Counted from the stretch's first letter, positions 7,650 through 14,190 are shown. The stretch: 16,508 bases of DNA from Deltaproteobacteria bacterium RBG_16_54_18 (GCA_001797935.1 MGQT01000108.1:1-16508), one strand, 5' to 3'. The notes: generated by a model from the letters alone, not told the origin. Made by a program: numbers and translations.

Positions 7650-7715
7650 TGACCGGAGCCGAAGGTGGCCCTTTGGCCAGTGACCCTTTTGGCCAAAGGG
7701 CCACCTCCGGGGTCA
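7650..7715. repeat. Long hairpin repeat between convergent larE and bioB
   Basis: A perfect 17-base inverted repeat pairs 7663-7679 (AGGTGGCCCTTTGGCCA) with 7690-7706 around a 10-base loop. It is extended, with small bulges, by TGACCGGAG (7650-7658) against CTCCGG-GG-TCA (7705-7715). Each arm contains its own mini-palindrome, TGGCC-CTTT-GGCCA. No T-run follows on either strand, so a classic terminator is unlikely, although it sits where two operons converge. Bases 7657-7680 recur exactly at 11621-11644. Together these suggest a small dispersed palindromic element. Confidence 0.8.
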
Positions 7716-7750
7716 GATAATCGGCGATATCCCGGAGGTCTTTACCTGCG

Positions 7751-8737
7751 TCACTCAAAGGCAGGAACAAGACCAAGGTCTCTCACCATCTCTATGTCAA
7801 GCTCAGGCGTTCTTCCCGGTGTCGTCAGGTAGTTGCCGATCATGAGGGAATTACAACCGGCAACGATGCCAAGGGGTAAAAGCTGTCTGAGATTCATCTC
7901 CTTTCCACCGCAGAGTTTTATATCCTTATCAGGGAGAACAAATCTGAAAATGGCGATCGTAACGAGAAGCTCAAGGGGTGAAATGTGTTCCATGTCCTGA
8001 AGCGGCGTTCCCGGTCTGGGATCGAGGATATTGAAGGGGATGCAGTCTACATTGAGTTCCTTTAATGTCATGGCGAGCTCGATCCTCTGCTCCATCGATT
8101 CTCCCATGCCGATGATCCCTCCGGAACAGGTGGAAAGACCAGTGCTCTGAGCTGCCATAATCGTGTCGATATTCTCCTGGTAAGCGTGTGTCGTGCAGAT
8201 AGTGTCGAAATAGCTCCGTGCCGTCTCAAGATTATGATGGTAACGGAAGAGACCGGCTTCCTTGAGCTTGCGGGCCTGATCTCGATCGAGCATACCGAGC
8301 GAAACGCACGGCTTTATCCCCAGCTTGTTTATCTCCCTCACGGCGCCGTAGATTTCATTCCATTCCTCTTCGTTCTTAACCCTGGTGCCGCTGGTAATGA
8401 TGCCGAACATGTGGGCGCCTGCAGCCTTGGCCTGCCGTGCCTCTTGGATAATCGTTTCCTTGCCGATGAATGGGTACTCGGGGGCGCCGGCAGCGTAATG
8501 GACAGATTGAGCGCAAAACGCGCAGTCCTCAGGGCAAAGACCGGATTTTGCATTGATGATGCCGCAGAGGTTTACCCGTTTGCCCTTGAAATGTTCCCGT
8601 ATCTCCGCTGCCGCCGCTATGAGCGCAAAGGGTTTTTCCATGCCGTAATGGAAAAGGACCAGCCCTTCTTCAAAACCGAGATTCATTTTTTCGACGGCGC
8701 GTTGCTTCAGAGTTTCTATTATCTGATCCACAGACAC
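7751..8737 (-). CDS. bioB: Biotin synthase, apparently the anaerobe (type II) form
   Basis: BioB is a radical-SAM enzyme that inserts sulfur into dethiobiotin. The SAM cluster motif CPEDCAFC gives C68, C72 and C75. Compared from memory with E. coli BioB, the auxiliary-cluster ligands differ. C128 and C188 correspond to C144 (KPCVSLG) and C204 (STCSGG). The C97 position is in HMFGIITSG with no cysteine, and the Arg260 position reads IKLCGGKE, giving Lys and a nearby C276. This resembles the described type II BioB of strict anaerobes, which uses a 4Fe-5S rather than a 2Fe-2S auxiliary cluster. Start codon is GTG at 8737, with another GTG two codons on. The gene lies 15 bases after the PP-loop gene, in the same operon. 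No other bio genes are nearby. Confidence 0.93.
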   Translation of the reverse strand: MSVDQIIETLKQRAVEKMNLGFEEGLVLFHYGMEKPFALIAAAAEIREHFKGKRVNLCGIINAKSGLCPEDCAFCAQSVHYAAGAPEYPFIGKETIIQEARQAKAAGAHMFGIITSGTRVKNEEEWNEIYGAVREINKLGIKPCVSLGMLDRDQARKLKEAGLFRYHHNLETARSYFDTICTTHAYQENIDTIMAAQSTGLSTCSGGIIGMGESMEQRIELAMTLKELNVDCIPFNILDPRPGTPLQDMEHISPLELLVTIAIFRFVLPDKDIKLCGGKEMNLRQLLPLGIVAGCNSLMIGNYLTTPGRTPELDIEMVRDLGLVPAFE

Positions 8738-8752
8738 CTCGCGATTCTCACC

Positions 8753-9745
8753 CTAGATTCTCAGGCTCTCCCAGATCATAGCCTTCCATTCAGCCCTGTG
8801 TAGCCTCTTTGTGCCGTCATTTGACTCTACCGTGACGGGGTAGATGTCGTTTTTTCCGTAATGGGAGATAATGTTTGCGGCTATGCCGATATGCATATCG
8901 CTGGCAACCCCGGACAGCAATCCCAGAGGGCCCTTAAACCCCTGAGGCGCCAGGAGCGTCTGCGGCGCCAACCAGAGTGCTGAAAGCCGATCGTTCTCCT
9001 CCTTATTCCTCCCGATGATCAGTTTGGTATCCGGCGACAGCCTGAAATGCCTGCCGATCTTGAGCAGCGCCACGTCCTTCACGGTAAAGTCTCTGCTGTG
9101 ATCGAAAAGGTCTTTCAGCTTTTTCGCGAAAAGTGGCTCCGTAAGCAAGCAGCCACCGCCAGGGCAACTGAATTCCTTCAGATGAAAGGTATCGACAAGC
9201 TCATACTGGGTTTTCCGTGATCGCCCGGTAATGTCGAGGAGTTTTTCCCTGTCGACAATGCCTTCTCGCTCGGGCAAGGTCGGCTCGAAGTGTTTTGCCG
9301 AGAGGGGGCGCAGGATCAAATCCTTGAGGCCGCTTTCCTTCTCAATACACCGCAAGGCGGCCCTGTGTTGCGACATGGGGCGCTGACCGAGGACCTCGCC
9401 GGTAATGACAAAACCGGCCCCGATCTCGTCCATGGTCTTTTTTGCCTCTTTCAGCATGAATATCCTGCAGTCAAGGCAGGGGTTCAGACCCCTGCCGTAC
9501 CCATGTTTCGGCGCCTTGACGATCTCGAGATAGTCCATGCCCTTCACGCGCACCATCACCTCGAGGCCCAATTCTCCGGCGGTCCTCACGGCCTGGATGC
9601 CGCACCCATTGCCGCCCTTGGAACAATTGCAAAAGAGGGATGTAAAATGGAGGGCCACCACCTCCACACCCTGCTCCATAATGAGCCTTGTGGCAAGCGT
9701 GCTGTCAAGGCCGCCGGATAATAAGGAGATTGCTTTACTGTTCAT
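8753..9745 (-). CDS. ThiI/MnmA-like PP-loop ATPase, probable tRNA thiolation protein
   Basis: This 330-residue protein begins with an ATP pyrophosphatase loop, SGGLDS (10-15). Its other landmarks are a Cys-rich stretch FCNCSKGGNGC (38-48), C90-LDC93 and C194-PGGGC199. The N-terminal half looks like the ThiI/MnmA adenylation domain used to activate tRNA uridine for thiolation. The C-terminal half (about 200-330) resembles an NFACT-R-like RNA-binding module, but I am less sure of that. The THUMP and rhodanese domains of classical ThiI are absent. The cysteines suggest a cluster- or persulfide-dependent mechanism. The ATG at 9745 shares ATGA with the xdhC stop, so the two are translationally coupled. 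The TTG at 9766 is an unlikely alternative. Its exact target is unknown. Confidence 0.8.
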   Translation of the reverse strand: MNSKAISLLSGGLDSTLATRLIMEQGVEVVALHFTSLFCNCSKGGNGCGIQAVRTAGELGLEVMVRVKGMDYLEIVKAPKHGYGRGLNPCLDCRIFMLKEAKKTMDEIGAGFVITGEVLGQRPMSQHRAALRCIEKESGLKDLILRPLSAKHFEPTLPEREGIVDREKLLDITGRSRKTQYELVDTFHLKEFSCPGGGCLLTEPLFAKKLKDLFDHSRDFTVKDVALLKIGRHFRLSPDTKLIIGRNKEENDRLSALWLAPQTLLAPQGFKGPLGLLSGVASDMHIGIAANIISHYGKNDIYPVTVESNDGTKRLHRAEWKAMIWESLRI

Positions 9746-10776
9746 AATCCGACCGGGAGATGACAAGGAGGCCCTTCTACACCCTGCTCTCCCCTTACCT
9801 TTACCAACTCGGCGACGATACTCAAGGCGATCTCTTGGGGCGTTTCAGAGTTGATGTCAAGACCGATGGGCGCATGGACGCTTTTTAACAGTGCCTTGTC
9901 AAAGCCCTTTTGTTGTAGATAATCAAATACCATGTTGATCTTTCTTTTGCTGCCAATCATGCCGACGTATCTATTCTTTCTCTGGAGAACCTCTCCGAGG
10001 ACTAGGGCATCGTGTTTATGCCCCCTCGTGACTATCACCGAGTATACTTCCACATCGGGATCGCCATATGTGAGGACGTTTTCGAATTCATCGATAATAA
10101 TCTCATCAGCCTCGGGGAATCTCTCTCGATTGGCAAATTGTGCCCGGTCGTCCATAACGATAACGTTGAAATCAACTGTCCGTGCCGCTTTTGAGATGAA
10201 TTGTGATATATGCCCCGCCCCATAGATACACAGGGTTGATGTGATGAGCACCGGCTCAACGATTTTACCTTCCAGCACCCTTGGTGCCTTCGCATAAAAA
10301 AGTGCCTCATCAATTTCTTCCCTTTCACCTGCGGCATCGCCGATAACATCACCGTTCATCGTTGAAAGGGTTTTGTAGAATACCCCCTCTCCAAAGTGGG
10401 TGACGCTTACTGCCCTCTTCCCCTTTTTTTGAAAGTAGCTAATATTCCGGTACAGATCGCGATATTTTTCAACAACAGGTTCCAGAAAGACGTCAATGTC
10501 CCCGCCGCAGATCATGCCCTCATTTTCCACATCCTTGCCGTTTAGGGCATAATGCTCGATAACGGCTTGCTTGGTTTTTAAGGTCTTTCGGGCTTCCTGC
10601 CAGACTTCGGCCTCAACGCAACCGCCGCCTACAGTGCCGAATATCTTTCCGTCTTCACCTATAAAGATCTTCGCTCCCGCCACCTGAGGAGTTGCTCCTC
10701 TTTTTTCCACAATGGTAGCAAGTACTCCATTTTTCCCTTTATTAAGATACTCTTCCAATATATCGTAAACGTTCAT
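9742..10776 (-). CDS. xdhC: XdhC/CoxI-family molybdenum cofactor maturation protein
   Basis: This 344-residue protein has both halves of the family. An N-terminal XdhC/CoxI domain carries GTVGGGCVEAE (47-57) and MICGGDID (88-95). A C-terminal Rossmann domain carries IYGAGHISQF (184-193), VTRGHKHD (249-256), GMIGSKRK (272-279) and HAPIGLDI (301-308). XdhC proteins bind molybdenum cofactor and present it for sulfuration before insertion into hydroxylases of the xanthine dehydrogenase family. No molybdenum hydroxylase is in the window. It is first in an operon with the PP-loop gene (4-base ATGA overlap) and bioB. AAAGG lies about eight bases before the ATG. Its predicted transcript has a leader of roughly 145 bases, in which I see no recognisable structure. 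The symbol is given for the family rather than for a proven substrate enzyme. Confidence 0.88.
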   Translation of the reverse strand: MNVYDILEEYLNKGKNGVLATIVEKRGATPQVAGAKIFIGEDGKIFGTVGGGCVEAEVWQEARKTLKTKQAVIEHYALNGKDVENEGMICGGDIDVFLEPVVEKYRDLYRNISYFQKKGKRAVSVTHFGEGVFYKTLSTMNGDVIGDAAGEREEIDEALFYAKAPRVLEGKIVEPVLITSTLCIYGAGHISQFISKAARTVDFNVIVMDDRAQFANRERFPEADEIIIDEFENVLTYGDPDVEVYSVIVTRGHKHDALVLGEVLQRKNRYVGMIGSKRKINMVFDYLQQKGFDKALLKSVHAPIGLDINSETPQEIALSIVAELVKVRGEQGVEGPPCHLPVGL

Positions 10777-10922
10777 TTTTTAACCTTTTAGATTTGCTCC
10801 ATTTTCCTTTGCCCTTTTTTCCTATGTCTGGGGAAAGGCCTGCCTTGAATACCTATCGATCATGACGGCTGATCTCTTTGTACCTGGTAGTTCGACGATA
10901 ATGGATTTCCTCAAAAAATAAC

Positions 10923-10952
10923 TTGATTAAGTATACCACATTGTGGCATAAT
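10923..10952 (+). promoter_or_regulatory. Promoter for the Cys-rich HTH regulator gene
   Basis: On the plus strand, -35 TTGATT (10923-10928) and -10 CATAAT (10947-10952) are separated by 18 bases, and the gene starts at 10991. The palindrome lies between the boxes and covers part of the -10, an arrangement expected for autorepression. Confidence 0.55.
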
Positions 10953-10958
10953 ATTCAA
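10930..10958 (-). promoter_or_regulatory. Promoter for the xdhC operon, overlapping the divergent promoter
   Basis: On the minus strand, -35 TTGAAT (10958-10953) and -10 TATACT (10935-10930) are spaced exactly 17 bases. The palindrome at 10932-10950 fills the spacer and touches the -10. A bound regulator would block polymerase in both directions. Confidence 0.6.
10932..10950. promoter_or_regulatory. Palindromic operator, copy 1
   Basis: TATACCACA-T-TGTGGCATA is a 19-base palindrome with one mismatched pair. Its core TACCACA-N-TGTGG matches copy 2 at 11523-11539. It lies in the spacer of both divergent promoters, so one site could control the regulator gene and the xdhC operon. Assignment to the adjacent HTH protein is inference from position. 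Confidence 0.7.
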
Positions 10959-10990
10959 GATGCTTTGTCTAGGCAAAAAAAGAGGTTCCG

Positions 10991-11395
10991 ATGAATAACG
11001 AAGAATTCCAGGCTTCACGCCAGCGAATCGGAAAGACCCAAAAACAGTTATCGGAGCTGCTGGGAACGTCTCTCAAGGCGATTCAGAGCTTTGAACAGGG
11101 ATGGCGGAAGCTTCCCGTGCATATCGAAAGGCAAATGCTTTTTCTGCTCGCCTTTCATAAGGAAAAGGCGAAGGGGATCCAGCCTTGCTGGGATGTCCAG
11201 GACTGTCCCCCGGAGAGACGCCGGGAGTGTCCTGCCTGGGAATTCAGTGCGGGTCATCTCTGCTGGTTTATCAATGGAACCATCTGTGAGGGTAGACCGC
11301 GCGTCAGCTGGAGCAGTAAAATGAAGGTATGCCGGCGGTGCAGGGTGTTCAAGAACAATGTGGACGCTTCTAGATCGCGAAACATAGCCGGGTGA
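10991..11395 (+). CDS. Small XRE-type HTH regulator with a cysteine-rich C-terminal domain
   Basis: This 134-residue protein has two parts. Residues about 5-50 form an XRE-like helix-turn-helix (KTQKQLSELLGTSLKAIQSF). Residues about 62-120 hold seven cysteines: C66 (PCWD), C72, C80 (RECPAWEF), C91 (LCWF), C99, C114 and C117 (CRRC). The CW...C...CPAW...CW pattern recalls Cys-rich 'CW' modules that I associate with Deltaproteobacterial regulators. It may hold a metal or iron-sulfur cluster, or respond to thiols or redox state. The gene sits between the divergent xdhC-PP-loop-bioB operon and the met/cys operon. Matching palindromes lie before it and after it, each inside or beside a promoter. 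I infer a sulfur- or redox-responsive regulator that controls itself and both neighbours. An ATG with AGAGG upstream is the only good start. Confidence 0.8.
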   Translation: MNNEEFQASRQRIGKTQKQLSELLGTSLKAIQSFEQGWRKLPVHIERQMLFLLAFHKEKAKGIQPCWDVQDCPPERRRECPAWEFSAGHLCWFINGTICEGRPRVSWSSKMKVCRRCRVFKNNVDASRSRNIAG

Positions 11396-11486
11396 TAGGA
11401 GCGCTAAACGTGATTCCTTGATCTTGATGGCCTTTAACGAGTTATCCGGGCGGCCGCAATTTTATAAAAAAAATTTAAAAAAACAC

Positions 11487-11514
11487 TTGACAAAAAAGAA
11501 AAGGTTGTTAAAAT
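11487..11514 (+). promoter_or_regulatory. Strong promoter of the met/cys operon
   Basis: TTGACA (11487-11492) and TAAAAT (11509-11514) are spaced 16 bases, preceded by an A/T-rich tract (11461-11485) like an UP element. The start site would be near 11521, directly before operator copy 2. The leader to metY is about 300 bases and holds a leader peptide and a terminator. Confidence 0.8.
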
Positions 11515-11522
11515 TAAGCGTA

Positions 11523-11539
11523 ATACCACAATGTGGTAT
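11523..11539. promoter_or_regulatory. Palindromic operator, copy 2 (perfect)
   Basis: ATACCACA-A-TGTGGTAT is a perfect 17-base palindrome at about +2 to +18 of the met/cys promoter, a normal repressor position. It shares the TACCACA-N-TGTGG core with copy 1 at 10932-10950. The two sites bracket the HTH regulator gene. Confidence 0.8.
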
Positions 11540-11579
11540 AGCATTTTTTCCAGGAAATGGGTATTCGGGAGTGAATATC

Positions 11580-11717
11580 ATGGACCTAAATCGTAAGCAA
11601 GCCCGTTCACAGAAAACCGAAGCCGAAGGTGGCCCTTTGGCCAGAGGCAACCCTTTTATGATAATGTGTTGTGTGACTATGTGTTGTCAGCGTGGTATGG
11701 AGGGTCTGCCCATGTAG
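11580..11717 (+). CDS. Cys/Met-rich leader peptide of the met/cys operon
   Basis: A 45-codon frame begins at ATG 11580 with GGGAG eight bases upstream and ends at TAG 11715. Its last 19 codons, starting at ATG 11658, could also be the true peptide because AGAGG lies ten bases upstream. That part reads MIMCCVTMCCQRGMEGLPM, with four cysteines in two pairs and five methionines. This resembles ribosome-stalling leader peptides whose codons match the pathway product. It lies between the operon promoter and an intrinsic terminator, upstream of genes making homocysteine and cysteine. The frame continues upstream to 11418 but that part crosses the promoter, so it is not used. Low Cys-tRNA (or Met-tRNA) would stall the ribosome at 11667-11687. 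The peptide itself probably has no other function. Confidence 0.65.
   Translation: MDLNRKQARSQKTEAEGGPLARGNPFMIMCCVTMCCQRGMEGLPM
11621..11644 (+). repeat. Half copy of the hairpin repeat inside the leader region
   Basis: These 24 bases (AGCCGAAGGTGGCCCTTTGG plus CCAG) are identical to 7657-7680, the left arm of the long hairpin between larE and bioB. The right arm is missing, though the inner mini-palindrome TGGCC-CTTT-GGCCA remains. It lies in frame within the longer leader ORF, which supports the shorter 19-codon leader starting after it. Confidence 0.8.
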
Positions 11718-11756
11718 CATCAAAGGGACATTTTTAAACCAGGCGGCCCACTACCA
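11693..11756 (+). promoter_or_regulatory. Candidate antiterminator pairing
   Basis: TGGTA (11693-11697) can pair with TACCA (11752-11756), and GGG (11702-11704) with CCC (11747-11749). Together they would capture the 5' arm of the terminator. The upstream strand starts just after the last Cys codon. A ribosome stalled on the cysteines would leave it free, while a ribosome reaching the stop at 11715 would cover it. Pairing is seen by eye; energies were not computed. Confidence 0.5.
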
Positions 11757-11782
11757 GAAGAGACGGTAAGTGGGTTTTTTTT
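11747..11782 (+). terminator. Intrinsic terminator acting as an attenuator
   Basis: CCCACT (11747-11752) pairs with AGTGGG (11769-11774), and the inner ACC (11753-11755) with GGT (11765-11767) past one bulged A. The loop is nine bases, and eight T's follow (11775-11782). It stands between the leader peptide and metY, 42 bases before the metY ATG. It therefore fits regulated termination of the operon rather than the end of the regulator gene. Confidence 0.85.
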
Positions 11783-11824
11783 AACTAATTTCTAGCACTT
11801 ACTAAAATAAGGGAGGTAGGAAAA

Positions 11825-13147
11825 ATGTCAACCGGAGGTGACCTTTTGGTCAAAAAAAGAGGCTTTGAGACAGTAGCACTTCACGCCGGTCAGGAGACCC
11901 CTGATCCAGCAACCGGAGCAAGGGCAGTGCCCATCTATCAGACCACATCCTATGTTTTTAAGAGCACGGATCACGCGGCAAATCTCTTTGCTCTGAGGGA
12001 ATTCGGAAACATTTACAGCCGCATTATGAATCCTACTAATGATGTTTTTGAAAGAAGGGTTGCTGCTATCGAAGGAGGAACCGGGGCGTTGGGAGTATCC
12101 TCAGGCCAGGCCGCCCAAACTCTTGCTCTTTTGGCGATTACGCAGGTGGGGGATGAGATTGTTTCAGCGAACAATCTCTATGGTGGGACGTATCAACAGT
12201 TTCATTATACCTTTCCTAAATTGGGGAGAAATGTGACGTTTGTTGAATCCACAAAGCCGGAGGAATTCAAAAAGGCGATTACAAAAAAAACACGGGCGGT
12301 CTATGCAGAGACGATCGGGAATCCCAAGCTCGACGTGCCAGATTTTGAGGCGATAGCTAAAATTGCTCATGACGCAGGTATCCCTTTTGTCGTGGATAAT
12401 ACCGTAGGGGTCGGTTTGGTTAGGCCGATCGATTTTGGGGCGGATATCACCGTCCTTTCAGCCACAAAGTATATCGGCGGCCATGGAACATCGATCGGAG
12501 GGGTGATTGTCGACTCAGGGAAGTTCAACTGGGGAAACGGTAAATTTCCCGAATTTACCGAGCCTGATCCGAGCTATCACGGACTGAAGTATTGGGATGT
12601 ATTCGGCAATTTCCCGGACTTAGGTAATGTGGCATTTATTATCAAGGTGAGGGTACAGTGGCAGCGGGATTTGGGCGCCGCCCTGAGCCCTTTCAATTCT
12701 TTTTTGTTCCTTCAAGGATTAGAGACGTTACCGTTAAGAGTGAAGAAACATTCCGAAAATGCATTACAGATCGCCCGATTTTTAAAAAAGCATTCCTTGG
12801 TGAAGTGGGTGAATTATCCTGGATTGGATGAGCATCCGAGCCATAAGTTGGCAGCCAAATATCTAAAGGGGAACTTCGGAGGTCTGGTGGGCTTTGGGAT
12901 AAAAGGTGGATTGGAGGCCGGGAAAAGGTTTATCGAATCGGTGAAACTTCTTTCCCATCTCGCGAACATCGGGGATGCAAAGAGCCTGGTCATCCATCCT
13001 GCTTCGACTACCCATCAGCAGTTGACCCGTGAAGAGCAACAGGAGACAGGGGTAACAGAGGATTTTATCCGTCTCTCCATCGGCTTGGAGGATGTAGAGG
13101 ATATCAAGGAGGATATCGACCAGGCCTTGCAAAAGGCAGCAGGATAA
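11825..13147 (+). CDS. metY: O-acetylhomoserine sulfhydrylase (PLP enzyme)
   Basis: MetY makes homocysteine from O-acetylhomoserine and sulfide. The 440 residues show the Cys/Met-metabolism PLP-enzyme fold: the GFETVALHAGQE opening (13-24), YSRIMNPTNDVFE (64-76), the cofactor-stacking YGGTY (119-123), VVDNTVG (189-195) and the PLP lysine K215 in SATKYIGGHG. The length and the ATGARAVPIYQTTSY region (29-43) favour MetY over cystathionine synthases. GGGAGG precedes the ATG. The first nine residues, MSTGGDLLV, lie before the usual start of homology and coincide with a repeat-like sequence at 11832-11852. This is the first structural gene of the operon, 42 bases after the attenuator, followed by cysK and metX, which supplies its substrate. 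A side activity on O-acetylserine is possible. Confidence 0.93.
   Translation: MSTGGDLLVKKRGFETVALHAGQETPDPATGARAVPIYQTTSYVFKSTDHAANLFALREFGNIYSRIMNPTNDVFERRVAAIEGGTGALGVSSGQAAQTLALLAITQVGDEIVSANNLYGGTYQQFHYTFPKLGRNVTFVESTKPEEFKKAITKKTRAVYAETIGNPKLDVPDFEAIAKIAHDAGIPFVVDNTVGVGLVRPIDFGADITVLSATKYIGGHGTSIGGVIVDSGKFNWGNGKFPEFTEPDPSYHGLKYWDVFGNFPDLGNVAFIIKVRVQWQRDLGAALSPFNSFLFLQGLETLPLRVKKHSENALQIARFLKKHSLVKWVNYPGLDEHPSHKLAAKYLKGNFGGLVGFGIKGGLEAGKRFIESVKLLSHLANIGDAKSLVIHPASTTHQQLTREEQQETGVTEDFIRLSIGLEDVEDIKEDIDQALQKAAG
11832..11852 (+). repeat. Diverged repeat-like sequence in the metY 5' end
   Basis: CCGGAGGTGACCTTTTGGTCA resembles the hairpin-repeat arm (CCGGAGGTGGCCCTTTGGCCA read on the minus strand at 7710-7690) with 3 differences in 21. 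Two of them are compensating changes in the inner mini-palindrome: TGGCC/GGCCA becomes TGACC/GGTCA. It encodes metY residues about 3-9. It could be an old copy or chance. Confidence 0.4.
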
Positions 13148-13189
13148 TTTGTTATAAAACCATGAATTAATATAAGGAAGGAGAATACT

Positions 13190-14167
13190 ATGACAAGATA
13201 TTTTGAAGATAACGCATTGTCTATCGGCAATACGCCATTGGTTAAGATCAACAGAATGGCCAAGGGGCTCAAGGCCGCGATCCTGGCCAAGATAGAAGGC
13301 CGCAATCCTTCATATTCAGTCAAGTGCCGGATAGGGGCCAGTATGATCTGGGATGGAGAAAAGAAGGGCTTGCTCAAGCCCGGGATGGAGATCATAGAGC
13401 CGACCAGCGGCAATACCGGCATTGCCCTGGCCTTTGTAGCTGCCGCAAAGGGTTATAAGCTTCATGTCACCATGCCTGAGACCATGTCGCTTGAGCGGAG
13501 GAAGGTGCTTGCCATCTTCGGAACCAATATCATCCTGACACCGGGAGCCAAAGGCATGAAGGGGGCGGTAGAAGAGGCCGAGCGCATTGCCGCGTCGAAT
13601 CACAAGTACTTTATGCCCCAGCAGTTTAAGAATCCTGCCAATCCGGAGATCCATTTCCAGACCACGGGTCCGGAGATCTGGGAGCAGACAAATGGCGGGA
13701 TCGAAGTCCTCGTCTCAGGAGTGGGGACAGGAGGTACCATCACCGGTGTGTCCAGATATATCAAGGGAGAAAAGAAGAAAAAGATTGTCAGCGTGGCGGT
13801 CGAGCCGGTTGAAAGCCCGGTGATCACGCAGCGCCTGGCCGGGCAGGAGCTCAAGCCGGGGCCGCATAAGATCCAGGGGATAGGCGCGGGGTTTATCCCA
13901 GACACACTGGACTTATCCGTCGTCGATCGAGTGGAACTGGTCACCAGCGAGGAGGCGATCGAGCATGCGAGGCGGCTATCTCGTGAAGAAGGCATTCTTT
14001 CCGGCGTCAGCAGTGGTGCGGCGATTGCGGCGGCCTTGAGGCTTGCCAAGCTGGATGAGTTCAAAGGAAAGACCATCGTGACCATCCTCCCTGATTCAGG
14101 AGAGCGTTATCTCAGCGGTCCGCTTTTCCAAGGGCTTTTTGATGAAGCAGGTCTGCCGACAATTTAG
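13190..14167 (+). CDS. cysK: Cysteine synthase (O-acetylserine sulfhydrylase)
   Basis: CysK makes cysteine from O-acetylserine and sulfide with PLP. The 325 residues carry the PLP lysine K45 in NPSYSVKCRIG, the substrate loop PTSGNTGIA (71-79), the phosphate-binding loop GVGTGGTITG (177-186) and GILSGVSSGAA in the C-terminal part. All key residues are present and the length is normal. GGAAGGAG lies upstream of the ATG. The gene starts 42 bases after metY, in the same operon, which places cysteine and homocysteine synthesis under one promoter and explains why Cys codons could sense the output. No serine acetyltransferase is in the window. Confidence 0.95.
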   Translation: MTRYFEDNALSIGNTPLVKINRMAKGLKAAILAKIEGRNPSYSVKCRIGASMIWDGEKKGLLKPGMEIIEPTSGNTGIALAFVAAAKGYKLHVTMPETMSLERRKVLAIFGTNIILTPGAKGMKGAVEEAERIAASNHKYFMPQQFKNPANPEIHFQTTGPEIWEQTNGGIEVLVSGVGTGGTITGVSRYIKGEKKKKIVSVAVEPVESPVITQRLAGQELKPGPHKIQGIGAGFIPDTLDLSVVDRVELVTSEEAIEHARRLSREEGILSGVSSGAAIAAALRLAKLDEFKGKTIVTILPDSGERYLSGPLFQGLFDEAGLPTI

Positions 14168-14190
14168 CATTTTGTTGACGGAAGATAGGT

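Noticed and set aside
7650..7715. Bidirectional intrinsic terminator between larE and bioB
   Set aside because: The stem is strong, but no T-run follows on either strand and part of it recurs elsewhere, so repeat element is the better call.
8186..8803. Plus-strand frame of 205 codons opposite bioB
   Set aside because: bioB has all radical-SAM motifs; the opposite frame has no recognisable features or ribosome site.
11418..11579. Upstream part of the leader frame
   Set aside because: It crosses the strong promoter and operator and has no ribosome site; only the part from 11580 or 11658 can be translated from the predicted transcript.
11540..11824. SAM riboswitch or T-box upstream of metY
   Set aside because: I looked for the conserved S-box core and T-box motif and saw neither; the leader peptide plus terminator explains the region better.
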